A stretch of 64,000 nucleotides of DNA. Origin: Leishmania donovani (lineage: Eukaryota > Euglenozoa > Kinetoplastea > Trypanosomatida > Trypanosomatidae). The translations under genes and the position numbers were made by a program. Below, piece after piece: positions 55,503-64,000 of this stretch; positions within the stretch are counted from its first letter, which is position 1, and every line of letters starts with the position of its first letter. The stretch spans positions 266,387-330,386 of the forward strand of contig NC_018230.1 of assembly GCF_000227135.1 (NCBI RefSeq). The letters run 5' to 3'. The notes under the pieces were generated by a model that searched no databases, was not told the DNA's origin, and saw only the letters and a program-made list of their open reading frames with translations.

Positions 55503-58500
55503 TTATACACCTTTCGTCCTCGCCGGCGCGGTTGCACTGCGCGCTCGCGCGGACATGAACGGCAGCGCAGATGATGCCGGCGCGGCTTCGCTGATCGCAG
55601 GCGGGGCGAAGCCGTTGCCCTGAGCAGCGTGAGCATGATTCGGCTCGCGGCCGCTGCCGCCGCGATCGTTGCTGTGGCTGCTGGTAGACGTGCTTGTCAA
55701 GCTTACGCACACCCACTCAGCGGTACGAAGGGGCGACCTCGACCGCGGTTGGGTGGCGCGCTGTTTCCAGGCGTCGCGAGGTCCTACGACGGCAACTGTG
55801 CCCGCAACCTTGTCTCTCGTACGACCGGACGGTATCAGCTTCCACGTATCATCCACCGCGTCCTTCGCTCCACCGTTGCCGTCGTCGCGCGCATCGGCGG
55901 GCTCTCGTGTCGTCGCGGACCATGTGGGAGGAGGGGCACGCAGCTTAGCAGGACTGCTGGACGGCACACCGGCTGCAGCGGCCATCGGCGGTGGTGTTCC
56001 GATGGCGGCCGTCGTCTGTGCGGAGCGCGCCGGCAGCGAGACGGCGTAGGAGCTGTTGCCCACGGCAGAGCCCTGCGAGATGTCAGTCGCCCCCAAGCGG
56101 CTACCATCTACCGGCGCCGCTGCCCATGCCTCGGCACGGTTGGCCTGCTGATGCGCACGCAGCGCTGCAGCCATCGCCGCCTGCACTTCGGCGGATGCAC
56201 GAGGAGGGAGGAGGCCCGACGAACCTGACGGCACCGCTCTGCCCTCTCGCAGTTCGTCAGCGAAAGCGAACGCCACGGAGCTGCGCCCCGTCGTGTAGCG
56301 TGTCGTCGCAGTGCACGCAGAGGTGTCGTCGCGCTGCGTGTCGAGTACCGGCCGCGCCTTGCGTATTGGCGCGCACTGGTAGACTCGGGCTGCTTCTAAA
56401 GGTGCTCCCGATGAGATGCGGTGCGGCACGCGTGCACGTTGCTCGCCGCTGTGCCAATCTCCGGTTATTCTCGCGTGCCCCCACGCCTCGTCTTCGAGCA
56501 ATGACGACGATGACGATGACCGCGTGTGCAGAGACGACGGCAGCGACGGCGACAGCAGCGACGAGGACGCCGTTGTCGTCGAGGAGCCGAGGTTGCGCGT
56601 GGAGGGGCGTGACGCGGCGTATCGCATGAAGGGGCCCGACAGTGATCGGTGCCCAGCAGCCTGCGCAAGCGGTGCGGCATCACGCCGCGCCGCCGTCCGT
56701 GCTGCCGCGGTGAGACCCTCTACCAAGGAAGCCGAGGAGGTGGCGGTCGCCGCGCCGCGCATCGATGACTGCTGCTGCTGCTGCTGCAAGGCGCCAAACT
56801 GCCGCACCCACTCCAGCACAAATCCCATCACCGGGTCCCGCACGAGCGGCCGTGGCGGCGTAGTGCAGCGCGAGGCAGAGGTCGCGGGAGTCGCAATGGG
56901 CGGGGGCTGCGACGGCGACGGTGCTCTGAATCTCGACGTGGCGGTCTCTGTCGTCCCCACGTCCTCGCGCCGTGGTCCATCGGCGACCGCGTTGACCACC
57001 GGTCGTGGCGACAGAGCAAGCTGGGATTCAGCCGTGGGGATCGCGGCCGCGGACGGTGAGGGCAGTGCGACGGCTGCTGCCGGTGTTGTCGACGTCCTTT
57101 GCTCTGCGGCGACATTCAATACCTCTCGGAGAAGTTCGTGGGCGCGACGCTGCTCCTCCTCACGGTCAGCTAGACTGGCGCGCTGCAGCCGCTCCTGGTC
57201 GAGCAGCGCTGACTGGAACAGACGTATTAGCGTGAACTGCGGTGCGTCGTGCGAGGTTGTGCGACCTGCTGGGGTCGCCGTGTCTTCCACATGCGCACAA
57301 GGCGAATCAACGGAAGCCGCTGCTGGCAGCGGCACGACGGCTGGGAGAGGGGGTGCTGGTACAGCCAGCGACGGCAGGCCGCCGCCATCGGTGGCTGGCA
57401 CAGCAACAGACGTGTGCTCGCCGGCCATCTCTGCATCCGCTACAGTTGGCGCTGGCAGCTCTGCCCTCGTCTCCGTCACAACCAAAGGGCTCTCGGCCTC
57501 CACAATGATGTCCCTGCGGTCCTCGAGCGCCATCCATCGGCTGGGGAGTTGCTCCTGTTGGATTGGCGGGTATGGTGGCGGGCAGTGCAGCTGCTGCTGC
57601 CAGTCGTACGCGGGCACGGCAGCGGCGGGGATGCGCGACGTTATCATGTGGCGCACGACAGGACTGAGGTCGACCACGACGCGCACTTCCTGCGGTGTTG
57701 GCTCTGCTGCCCGCGGCGCCGCAGGGCTGGTGGCGTCGCGGTTGTCGCCACGTGGTGGCGGCAGGACCACCGTCGCCGTCGCCGTGATCGCGTTTGCCTC
57801 CCTCTCCGCATTTCCCACGGCTTTCGGCTGCGGTGTCGCTTGCTGTCGCGGCGCTGTCTCTGGCGGCGCAGGGTCGTCTTGCAGCCACGCGGTGGACGAG
57901 GTGCGAGGGACAGATACGTGCTCGCGAGGATCGACCTCCGCCGCCGAAGATGCATCCATGGGTGGAGCCGGAGCAGCCGTCGTCGTCATCGTACTGGTGG
58001 CGGTGACAGTGACGTCGGAGGAGGAGGTGGTGGCGGCTTGGCGCAATTTCTTGTCGTGACAAGAGCGCTCTAGAGCGGCGTGCACGACGTCTTCCAGTGC
58101 TGCCTCCGCGAGCGCGCAAGCGAGCTCGGCGTCCAACCGCCGCTGTTGCGACTTCGTCCGCTGCGGATGCGCATTCTCCTCCTTGGCAGGTCCAGAGGCG
58201 ATCTCTACCCGCGCCTCAAGACAGCCGACCAGCATGAGGCGTAGTATCTCGTGCTCCATGGCAGCCATCACCTGCTGCACCGGGTCTTCGTGCGCCCCTC
58301 GTGCCTGCACCTCAAGCACACTCAGCACCGTTGTATCCACGAGCTCGCGAACGAGTGCGGCGCCCCGCACAGTGGCATCCGGCTCCGTCACCCTGCCGAT
58401 AGATGCGTTGCCAAGTGCGCTGGCGGTGCCGAGAGATGGCGGCGCGATGAAGCATGCTCGGATCGCCGACAGCCGCCGGCGCGCCTCCGTCAGTGCCCGC

Positions 58501-61500
58501 GCTTCTGCAGCCATGCGCGGCGAAACATGCACGCTGCCTCCCCGCAGCGCCGGGTCGCCATAGCCGAGCTCCTGCTCGCGGTAGCGCACCGCCGCAGCAG
58601 TGCTGGCTGGGTGGGGCGTTGCCACGACAACCGCAGACACCGCGTCGTCCTCCTCTCCTCGACCGCGCCGGCGACGCTCTTGGGCGATGGAGACCGCCTC
58701 CAGCACGCCGGTGTCTTCGGCCGCGAGCGCCTGCGCGTGGCTCTCCACCTCGCGCTCCGCGGCAGCATAGCGGGCCCACGCACGTGCGTAGTCACTCATC
58801 ATAACCAGCGGCACCGGCGCCACGTCGAGGTTGCTTGGCAGCGCACCGTCACCGTCATCTCCGACGGCGCAGCTGTCGGTGGCGTTGATCAGAACCTCGG
58901 CTGGGGCGCCAAAGAAGGCGCTGTCGCAGGGAGGGAGGGAGCCCGCGACATTTAAGACGGCGCGCCCGTCCGTGTCGCCTGTTGATCCGTCGTTCTGCAC
59001 CGGCGACAAGCCTGGCGAAGCCGTTTGGCGGAGTTCTCTGACGACGCCGGCGCGGTGATACAGCGCCGCTCGTAGCTGCGCATCCACCGCCTGCGGGATG
59101 CGTGGCACCGGTGAGGCCGCTGCGCCAGCGATGCGCGTCGCGCACGTGACTGCTGCCACTTCACCAGCAGGTTGGCTCAGCACCACATGCAGCCGCCCAA
59201 CCGATGGCTTGCCCGCCGTCACCCCGGCAGCATCGTCCGCTTCCTGATGCGGGCCCGTCCCGCCATGAGCGCCTTGGTCATCCATGCGCATCGCCTCTGA
59301 CCACATACCTCTGTATTGTGCTGGTTCTGGCACGACGCCGCGGCCGTCCATCACATCACCATGCGGGGCGACGGACGACGGGTATGCAGTGGAGGACGCG
59401 GCCGCGTTCGGCGCTGGTGCTCCCCACGCACCGTGCAGAGGACGCGCGTGCGAGGGCGCTGTGCCGGCCTCGCTGGAGAGCTCGCTCACGACCTCCGTGT
59501 CGAAGCGGCGAAGGAGGGGGCGCCTGCTGCGGTCGGCGACGTCGCCGCTTCCTCCGCCAACGGTGGCGTGCGGTGATGTGCGTCGCCCACGTCGGCCCGC
59601 GGAGGACCTGGGGCCCTTCCCAACGCGGCCTCTCCCTTTTTGACCGCCACGGCCACGCCCGCTGCCGCTCCGCCGCGACTCTGCGCTTCTCCTCCCAACG
59701 GCCTTTTCGCCGTCGGGGGTGCGCGCGTGCCGTGTGGCGGCCGCGGACGACGGCGACGCCGACAACGCTCTGCGCGGGGCAGCCTGGTTGAGTCGCTCCA
59801 CTGCCACCGCACCGGTGTCGGAGGAGGACGGTGCGTGGGGAAGGCGAGGCCGGCGGGGCACGACACCATAGAGGCGTGTCCCCTCCGCCAGTCCGGCATC
59901 ACGCGCGGCGGCGGCAGCGCGTACGTCCGACAACTCGGCCTCCAGCGCAGCCACGCCGAGATGCTGGCGCGTAGACATATCATCCTCAGGAGGGAGGCGC
60001 ACGTGCAGAGGGAGCGTCATGCGCCCCTGTGTCCGCGGCTGTCGCGGCGGTGGTCCAGCATCGCCGCCGTACACGGCACGCAGCATCGCTGGTGTGTTCA
60101 TGGGAGGTCCCGCACTGGCAACCGCTGCTCCTGCTGGTGTGTTAGCCGCCGGTGTTGGCACAAGAGTTGATGCAGACGGGGCCACCGATAGCGTGCCGGT
60201 AGCGGTGCGGTGCTGTTCTCCTCTCCTGCCAACTGCTGTCGGCGCCGCAGCTGGAGGTGAGGGCCGCATGGTGCTGCGCGCGCTCGGCGCTCGCCCACCG
60301 TCGCTGTCGGTGTTTGGATGTGACGGCGACGGGAGCGTGCTCCGTGACGGTGACGCGGATAGCGACGACACTGAGGAAAACCCCAGATGCGCTGCACTGC
60401 TTGCAGGCTGCGGTGGGATCAGATGCTCCGCGGTGGGAATGCCCGCATCGAGTGGACTCATCCTCGATGCGACGCCGACGACAGGCAGACACACGGATGG
60501 GCGAGGGGGTGTGTTGACCGCGGCAGAAGCGACCGTTGCTGCTGCGGTTACGCCCTCAGCGCGTGTTGCTTTATGCGTCCTTCCAGCGTCACTGGTGCCA
60601 CTATCATCAGGGCTGTGTGCCGCCGCCAGTGAGGGTGTTGGGCTGCCAACGACCCGCTTGCTCTTGCTCCCTCCGCTTGCCGCACTCTCGAAGTGCACGC
60701 GCGGCTGCTGCCGTCGATGTTTCTGCATGGCTCTGGAGGTTACCGCCACCCCAGCTGGCTCTTCCATTTCCGCTTGTCCGCCTCTTCGAAGACCCTCTGC
60801 CGTCGCGTAGCTCTTCATGACGTCCACGGCGCCTGCGAGCATGTGCTTCGTCGTCTGCTCATGCTGAGCTTGCTGGCGCTGCGCTGCTGCCGCTTGCGAG
60901 GCGGCCAGCTTCTGGACGAGAGATTCCTGCTGCTGCTGTTGCAAGCGACACTCGCGCTGCAGCAGGTGGACTGTCTCGCGATGGTGACGTAGCATCTTGT
61001 GCTGCTGGCTCTGGAGGAGCTCGGCATAATGCCGCCGCTCCTGCTGGCGCTGACGGCGCTCCTCTTGAAGCTGGCGGTCGTACATGGTACGGAGACGGTC
61101 CAGCTCGCTGACGTAGTGGCGCGTCTCCCGCTCTGCTAGTTCGCGCAGCGCGACCTCGTATGGCTCTCGCGGCGCCGCGGCGTCGTTGCCCGTCGTGGGC
61201 GCTGGAGTTTGAGGCACAGCGTACAGCGTGGGCCGTGCCACGACGGCGTGGAAAGGTGGTAGTGGCCGTGAAGGGTCCGCTGCGGCACCGCGAAGGCCGC
61301 TGACGGCCTTCAACGCATGCGCCGCCGGCCGCGGTAGGGATGCAAACAGCAACTGTTGATCCTCCTCGTGCTGCACCTGCACATTGTGTGTCTCTGCGGC
61401 TGCCGATGGATTTGTCTGCGCCCCTCCTCCGCTCGCACCGGTGCTGAACTCCAACGGCGACGGTTGCCGAGCAGCCGCAGAGGACACGGTCGGCGACGCC

Positions 61501-63983
61501 AGGCGTGCTCGCACGGCAGCGCGTGCCGGCGCGCTCATGCAGCTCACATCGCGACAGACTCGCTCCAGAAGACGGCGCTGACGGCTCAACTCGTCCTGCA
61601 GCTCGGCAGGGACGGCGGGCATCGCCGCGACGATGCGCTGCACCAGAGCGGTCTGCGCTGCCACATCCAGCGATGCGGAGGACAACCGGTGTGGGCGGCG
61701 TGGGTGCACATCTGACGGAGACCCGCCTGTAACGCTGCTGCTGCTGCGTTTTTTTTGCCGCCCTGCGTGCCGTCGACCAACGCCGTCGTCGGGCACCGTA
61801 TCCACCGCAGCTGCGACGACTCGCTTGGCATCACGTGCGTGGCGGCTGCTGACCGCAAGCCACGTGGCAGCAGCATCGGGGGAGCTGAGGCTGTACCGCA
61901 GGAGGTCTTGCACCTCCGTCGGGGTGAGCCCGAGCTCAGCTGCCGCCGTCGCCCACGTCGGGCCGGAGCGGAGGAGCGCCTCGCGCTTCAGCGCAGCTGG
62001 CGAGGGGCCGCACGACGCAGGTGGCGCGCTACGCGAACGACGATCATGGCTGCCCTCTGTAGTCTCACATCGCTCTTTACCTCTTATGCCTACCTCTGCG
62101 CCTCGACGGCGGGGGCCGGTGGGGTCGTACCCGGCATCGTCGCCATCGGTGTACGCGCCATCGTCGTCGTCCGAGACGGTCGACGAGGTGCACGAGCGGG
62201 GGGCCGTCTCTAGCAGACGCCGGGCATAGCTCGCGGGGTCAAAGTCTGCTTGCCCACGTTGCCGCCTGTGTTTTCGGTGCCCCCGCGCTGGGGCGGCGGT
62301 GCACCGTCCATCGAGAGCGTCGACGATCTCCGTTAGGGAGGCGGTGGCCCAGTACTCGGAGCTGGCGCGACGAAGCCCTACCATGCGGTTCCTGCGAGCG
62401 CTACCGTGCCGCTTGCTGTGCTTCATTGCTGCGCTGCTGCTGCTGCTGGTTGCAGTCGATGAGGCTGACGAGGCAGCGACGGAGATGTCACAGGGGGAGC
62501 AGCTCTCCGGCCCTTGAGTGCTGTTGGACGATGCTGCGGCAGGGCTGTGTGCCTTCGCCTCCGGTGGTGTCGCTCCGGCCGCCGCCGCGGCGGTCCCTCG
62601 GCGATGTCCGTGCGCGTGCAGACGTCGCTGCACATCTTTCAGGTCTCGTAAGACTGCTGCGCTCTCGGCTGCTGGCGACAGCACCGGTGGAAAACTCGCA
62701 AGAGGGGGCGAGGTCGAGAGGGCTGTCGTGGGAGGTGACGCCGACGAGGCACCGGCGCGTGCGCCCGCGATGTCGCGGCTGCGTTTTGGCGATGCGGCAC
62801 GTCTTTGGCGCTCCGCGGCGCCAGTGGCAGTCGCGGCTGTGCCCTTCACAGCCGCCTCGGCGTCGGCCTCGGCTTTCAGAAACTCGACCACTGCTGCGGG
62901 CAGCGCCGCAGCCGTCCTTATCCGATTTGGTGCCCTCGAGGAGACAGCGCTCGCGTGTCCGTGATTTGTGGCAGCGCCAGCACCAGCGTGATCGAAGGCG
63001 CGTGCCACAACACGCGGCTCTGTCGTCGGCCGCCACAGACCCTCCCGGGCCTCTGCATCTAGACTTCTCATTCTGCCCGCGGCGTCCCGCTCGTCCACCG
63101 TGCAGGGACTGTCGTGTAGCAGGCGCGCGCGCTCTACCGCCAATGCCGACTGCGCGGCCGACTGCGTAGCTGCTCTTGCCTGCGTTGGCGCGACGGCGAC
63201 GACGTCCGCCAACGTCTCCGCTAGCTCGCCATCGTCTCCGCCCGCCAGCGACACCTCTTGCATCAACGCCGATGCAGGAGCCACGGGTGGAAGTGGCTGG
63301 AGTCGCAAGGCTTGTTGGTGAAGCGGCGCCAGCGCAGAGGCCGCGGCTTCACCGCCATCTTCGCTATCGTCGGGGCCATCCTCCGTTCGACCAGTGACAG
63401 CGAGACGCTGCGCTCGGCGTTCACTCGGCACCACCGCTACCACGATTGAGTCGCCCCCACCCACGGCCACTCCTGTGGCTGCTGCCGCCGCTGCCGTCTG
63501 CTGCTGCTGCGAGCTAGATCCAGTCGCAAACTGCTCATCCAGGACGGCGTCGACGAGTGATTGGTACGGCGATGCGACTGACGACGACACCTGCTTCGCC
63601 GCCGTTGCGAGGCGGCGTGCAGCCCCGGAGGGTGGTGGCCGCTTCTGCTGCTGTGATGACGGCGTGCGAGCCGCTGACGTGCAGCGCCCGCCAGCAGAAG
63701 GCGCTGCATTGCCCCTCGGCGGCGGCACTGGATCTCTTCCAAGTGACGGTGGCGATGACGAGGGTGGTGGTGGTGGTGGTGCAGGCTTCGGCGGCGACGG
63801 AGTGGCTCGACTTGCCGCGGCTGTCGCTGTCCGGGAGCGCTGTGGCGGGTGCCTTTTAGTCGGTGCCAGAAGTGCCGAGGGGGTGGCTGCTGCAGGATGT
63901 GCCGCGGCCGAACCGCGAGGACTGCGACCCCGCGCAATGGCGGCGGTCGTTGCGGCGAGGGGCCGCTTGCGCCGGCGTGTCAT
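55503..63983 (-). CDS. Very large, mostly disordered protein with central coiled coil (2826 aa), function unknown
   Basis: The ATG is at 63983 (MTRRRKRPLAATTAAIARGR); whether it is the native start is uncertain because the frame is cut close to the window edge. Most of the protein is low-complexity Ala/Ser/Pro/Arg. Ordered parts I can see are: a helical segment around 670-708 (WATAAAELGLTPTEVQDLLR, resembling a helix-turn-helix); a long coiled coil at about 940-1058 (ERETRHYVSELDRLRTMYDR, then Gln/Arg-rich heptads); helices at 1875-1926 (EDPVQQVMAAMEHEILRLML); a charged helix near 2251-2292; and RDPVMGFVLEWVRQFGALQQ around 2380. No transmembrane or catalytic domain is visible. The architecture suits a cytoskeletal or basal-body scaffold, but no family can be assigned. 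It is the first gene of the cluster in this window. Confidence 0.72.
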   Translation of the reverse strand: MTRRRKRPLAATTAAIARGRSPRGSAAAHPAAATPSALLAPTKRHPPQRSRTATAAASRATPSPPKPAPPPPPPSSSPPSLGRDPVPPPRGNAAPSAGGRCTSAARTPSSQQQKRPPPSGAARRLATAAKQVSSSVASPYQSLVDAVLDEQFATGSSSQQQQTAAAAAATGVAVGGGDSIVVAVVPSERRAQRLAVTGRTEDGPDDSEDGGEAAASALAPLHQQALRLQPLPPVAPASALMQEVSLAGGDDGELAETLADVVAVAPTQARAATQSAAQSALAVERARLLHDSPCTVDERDAAGRMRSLDAEAREGLWRPTTEPRVVARAFDHAGAGAATNHGHASAVSSRAPNRIRTAAALPAAVVEFLKAEADAEAAVKGTAATATGAAERQRRAASPKRSRDIAGARAGASSASPPTTALSTSPPLASFPPVLSPAAESAAVLRDLKDVQRRLHAHGHRRGTAAAAAGATPPEAKAHSPAAASSNSTQGPESCSPCDISVAASSASSTATSSSSSAAMKHSKRHGSARRNRMVGLRRASSEYWATASLTEIVDALDGRCTAAPARGHRKHRRQRGQADFDPASYARRLLETAPRSCTSSTVSDDDDGAYTDGDDAGYDPTGPRRRGAEVGIRGKERCETTEGSHDRRSRSAPPASCGPSPAALKREALLRSGPTWATAAAELGLTPTEVQDLLRYSLSSPDAAATWLAVSSRHARDAKRVVAAAVDTVPDDGVGRRHAGRQKKRSSSSVTGGSPSDVHPRRPHRLSSASLDVAAQTALVQRIVAAMPAVPAELQDELSRQRRLLERVCRDVSCMSAPARAAVRARLASPTVSSAAARQPSPLEFSTGASGGGAQTNPSAAAETHNVQVQHEEDQQLLFASLPRPAAHALKAVSGLRGAAADPSRPLPPFHAVVARPTLYAVPQTPAPTTGNDAAAPREPYEVALRELAERETRHYVSELDRLRTMYDRQLQEERRQRQQERRHYAELLQSQQHKMLRHHRETVHLLQRECRLQQQQQESLVQKLAASQAAAAQRQQAQHEQTTKHMLAGAVDVMKSYATAEGLRRGGQAEMEEPAGVAVTSRAMQKHRRQQPRVHFESAASGGSKSKRVVGSPTPSLAAAHSPDDSGTSDAGRTHKATRAEGVTAAATVASAAVNTPPRPSVCLPVVGVASRMSPLDAGIPTAEHLIPPQPASSAAHLGFSSVSSLSASPSRSTLPSPSHPNTDSDGGRAPSARSTMRPSPPAAAPTAVGRRGEQHRTATGTLSVAPSASTLVPTPAANTPAGAAVASAGPPMNTPAMLRAVYGGDAGPPPRQPRTQGRMTLPLHVRLPPEDDMSTRQHLGVAALEAELSDVRAAAAARDAGLAEGTRLYGVVPRRPRLPHAPSSSDTGAVAVERLNQAAPRRALSASPSSAAATRHARTPDGEKAVGRRSAESRRSGSGRGRGGQKGRGRVGKGPRSSAGRRGRRTSPHATVGGGSGDVADRSRRPLLRRFDTEVVSELSSEAGTAPSHARPLHGAWGAPAPNAAASSTAYPSSVAPHGDVMDGRGVVPEPAQYRGMWSEAMRMDDQGAHGGTGPHQEADDAAGVTAGKPSVGRLHVVLSQPAGEVAAVTCATRIAGAAASPVPRIPQAVDAQLRAALYHRAGVVRELRQTASPGLSPVQNDGSTGDTDGRAVLNVAGSLPPCDSAFFGAPAEVLINATDSCAVGDDGDGALPSNLDVAPVPLVMMSDYARAWARYAAAEREVESHAQALAAEDTGVLEAVSIAQERRRRGRGEEDDAVSAVVVATPHPASTAAAVRYREQELGYGDPALRGGSVHVSPRMAAEARALTEARRRLSAIRACFIAPPSLGTASALGNASIGRVTEPDATVRGAALVRELVDTTVLSVLEVQARGAHEDPVQQVMAAMEHEILRLMLVGCLEARVEIASGPAKEENAHPQRTKSQQRRLDAELACALAEAALEDVVHAALERSCHDKKLRQAATTSSSDVTVTATSTMTTTAAPAPPMDASSAAEVDPREHVSVPRTSSTAWLQDDPAPPETAPRQQATPQPKAVGNAEREANAITATATVVLPPPRGDNRDATSPAAPRAAEPTPQEVRVVVDLSPVVRHMITSRIPAAAVPAYDWQQQLHCPPPYPPIQQEQLPSRWMALEDRRDIIVEAESPLVVTETRAELPAPTVADAEMAGEHTSVAVPATDGGGLPSLAVPAPPLPAVVPLPAAASVDSPCAHVEDTATPAGRTTSHDAPQFTLIRLFQSALLDQERLQRASLADREEEQRRAHELLREVLNVAAEQRTSTTPAAAVALPSPSAAAIPTAESQLALSPRPVVNAVADGPRREDVGTTETATSRFRAPSPSQPPPIATPATSASRCTTPPRPLVRDPVMGFVLEWVRQFGALQQQQQQSSMRGAATATSSASLVEGLTAAARTAARRDAAPLAQAAGHRSLSGPFMRYAASRPSTRNLGSSTTTASSSLLSPSLPSSLHTRSSSSSSLLEDEAWGHARITGDWHSGEQRARVPHRISSGAPLEAARVYQCAPIRKARPVLDTQRDDTSACTATTRYTTGRSSVAFAFADELREGRAVPSGSSGLLPPRASAEVQAAMAAALRAHQQANRAEAWAAAPVDGSRLGATDISQGSAVGNSSYAVSLPARSAQTTAAIGTPPPMAAAAGVPSSSPAKLRAPPPTWSATTREPADARDDGNGGAKDAVDDTWKLIPSGRTRDKVAGTVAVVGPRDAWKQRATQPRSRSPLRTAEWVCVSLTSTSTSSHSNDRGGSGREPNHAHAAQGNGFAPPAISEAAPASSALPFMSARARSATAPARTKGV

Positions 63984-64000
63984 GGGTGAGGCGGGCAGGG

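Noticed and set aside
56416..58059. 547-codon open frame on the plus strand
   Set aside because: Antisense to the 2826-aa protein; Ser/Cys/Gly-rich shadow of Ala/Pro codons with no domain.
58205..58360. Resemblance of DPVQQVMAAMEHEILRLML region to centrosomal TALPID3
   Set aside because: Too short and recalled only loosely. It cannot be separated from chance without a profile search against the TALPID3 family.
1..64000. tRNA, rRNA, transposon or CRISPR features
   Set aside because: I saw no cloverleaf with A/B boxes, no reverse transcriptase or transposase motifs and no spaced direct repeats. Nothing supports these features.

Overview
The window looks like nuclear DNA of a trypanosomatid in the Leishmaniinae (Leishmania or a close relative such as Crithidia or Leptomonas). 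The evidence is high GC content, intronless genes all on one strand (minus), intergenic spacers of roughly 0.5-1.5 kb full of polypyrimidine/polypurine tracts and (CA)n microsatellites, and very long proteins carrying Ala, Gln, Ser, Pro and Gly runs. This is the layout of a polycistronic directional gene cluster transcribed from right (64 kb) to left (1). No strand switch, tRNA, rRNA, transposon or CRISPR array was seen.

In order of transcription the 14 genes are: a 2826-aa disordered/coiled-coil protein (63983-55503); a 1093-aa membrane protein with about four TM helices (54702-51421); an ankyrin-containing 6-phosphofructo-2-kinase whose bisphosphatase half has lost its catalytic histidines (50127-42946); an expanded RNA polymerase III subunit C17 homologue (42085-40778); a 3170-aa AGC-type protein kinase split by large insertions (39273-29761); a tubulin-cofactor-E-like LRR plus ubiquitin-like protein (28984-27338); a probable mitochondrial NYN-like protein (26096-25143); a degenerate TatD-family protein (23869-21719); the COX17 copper chaperone (20991-20737); an unrecognised 404-aa protein (19821-18607); a putative mitochondrial helical protein (17159-13857); a YbaK/prolyl-tRNA-editing-like protein (13296-12607); a 2887-aa UBE2Q-like E2 domain fused to a right-handed beta-helix (11701-3038); and the start of a DDX60-like helicase running off the left edge (2221-1).

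As usual for this group, neighbours do not form a functional pathway. They share a transcription unit, and individual mRNAs would be made by trans-splicing and polyadenylation. At 24.5-26.7 kb there are two 99-N gaps whose flanks are the same sequence (338 bp and 386 bp overlaps). These are unmerged contig ends, so the partial copies of the NYN-like gene on either side are assembly artefacts. The most interesting items are the E2/beta-helix fusion, the pseudo-phosphatase in the PFK-2 protein, the COX17 with a myristoylation-like N-terminus, and the giant split kinase.
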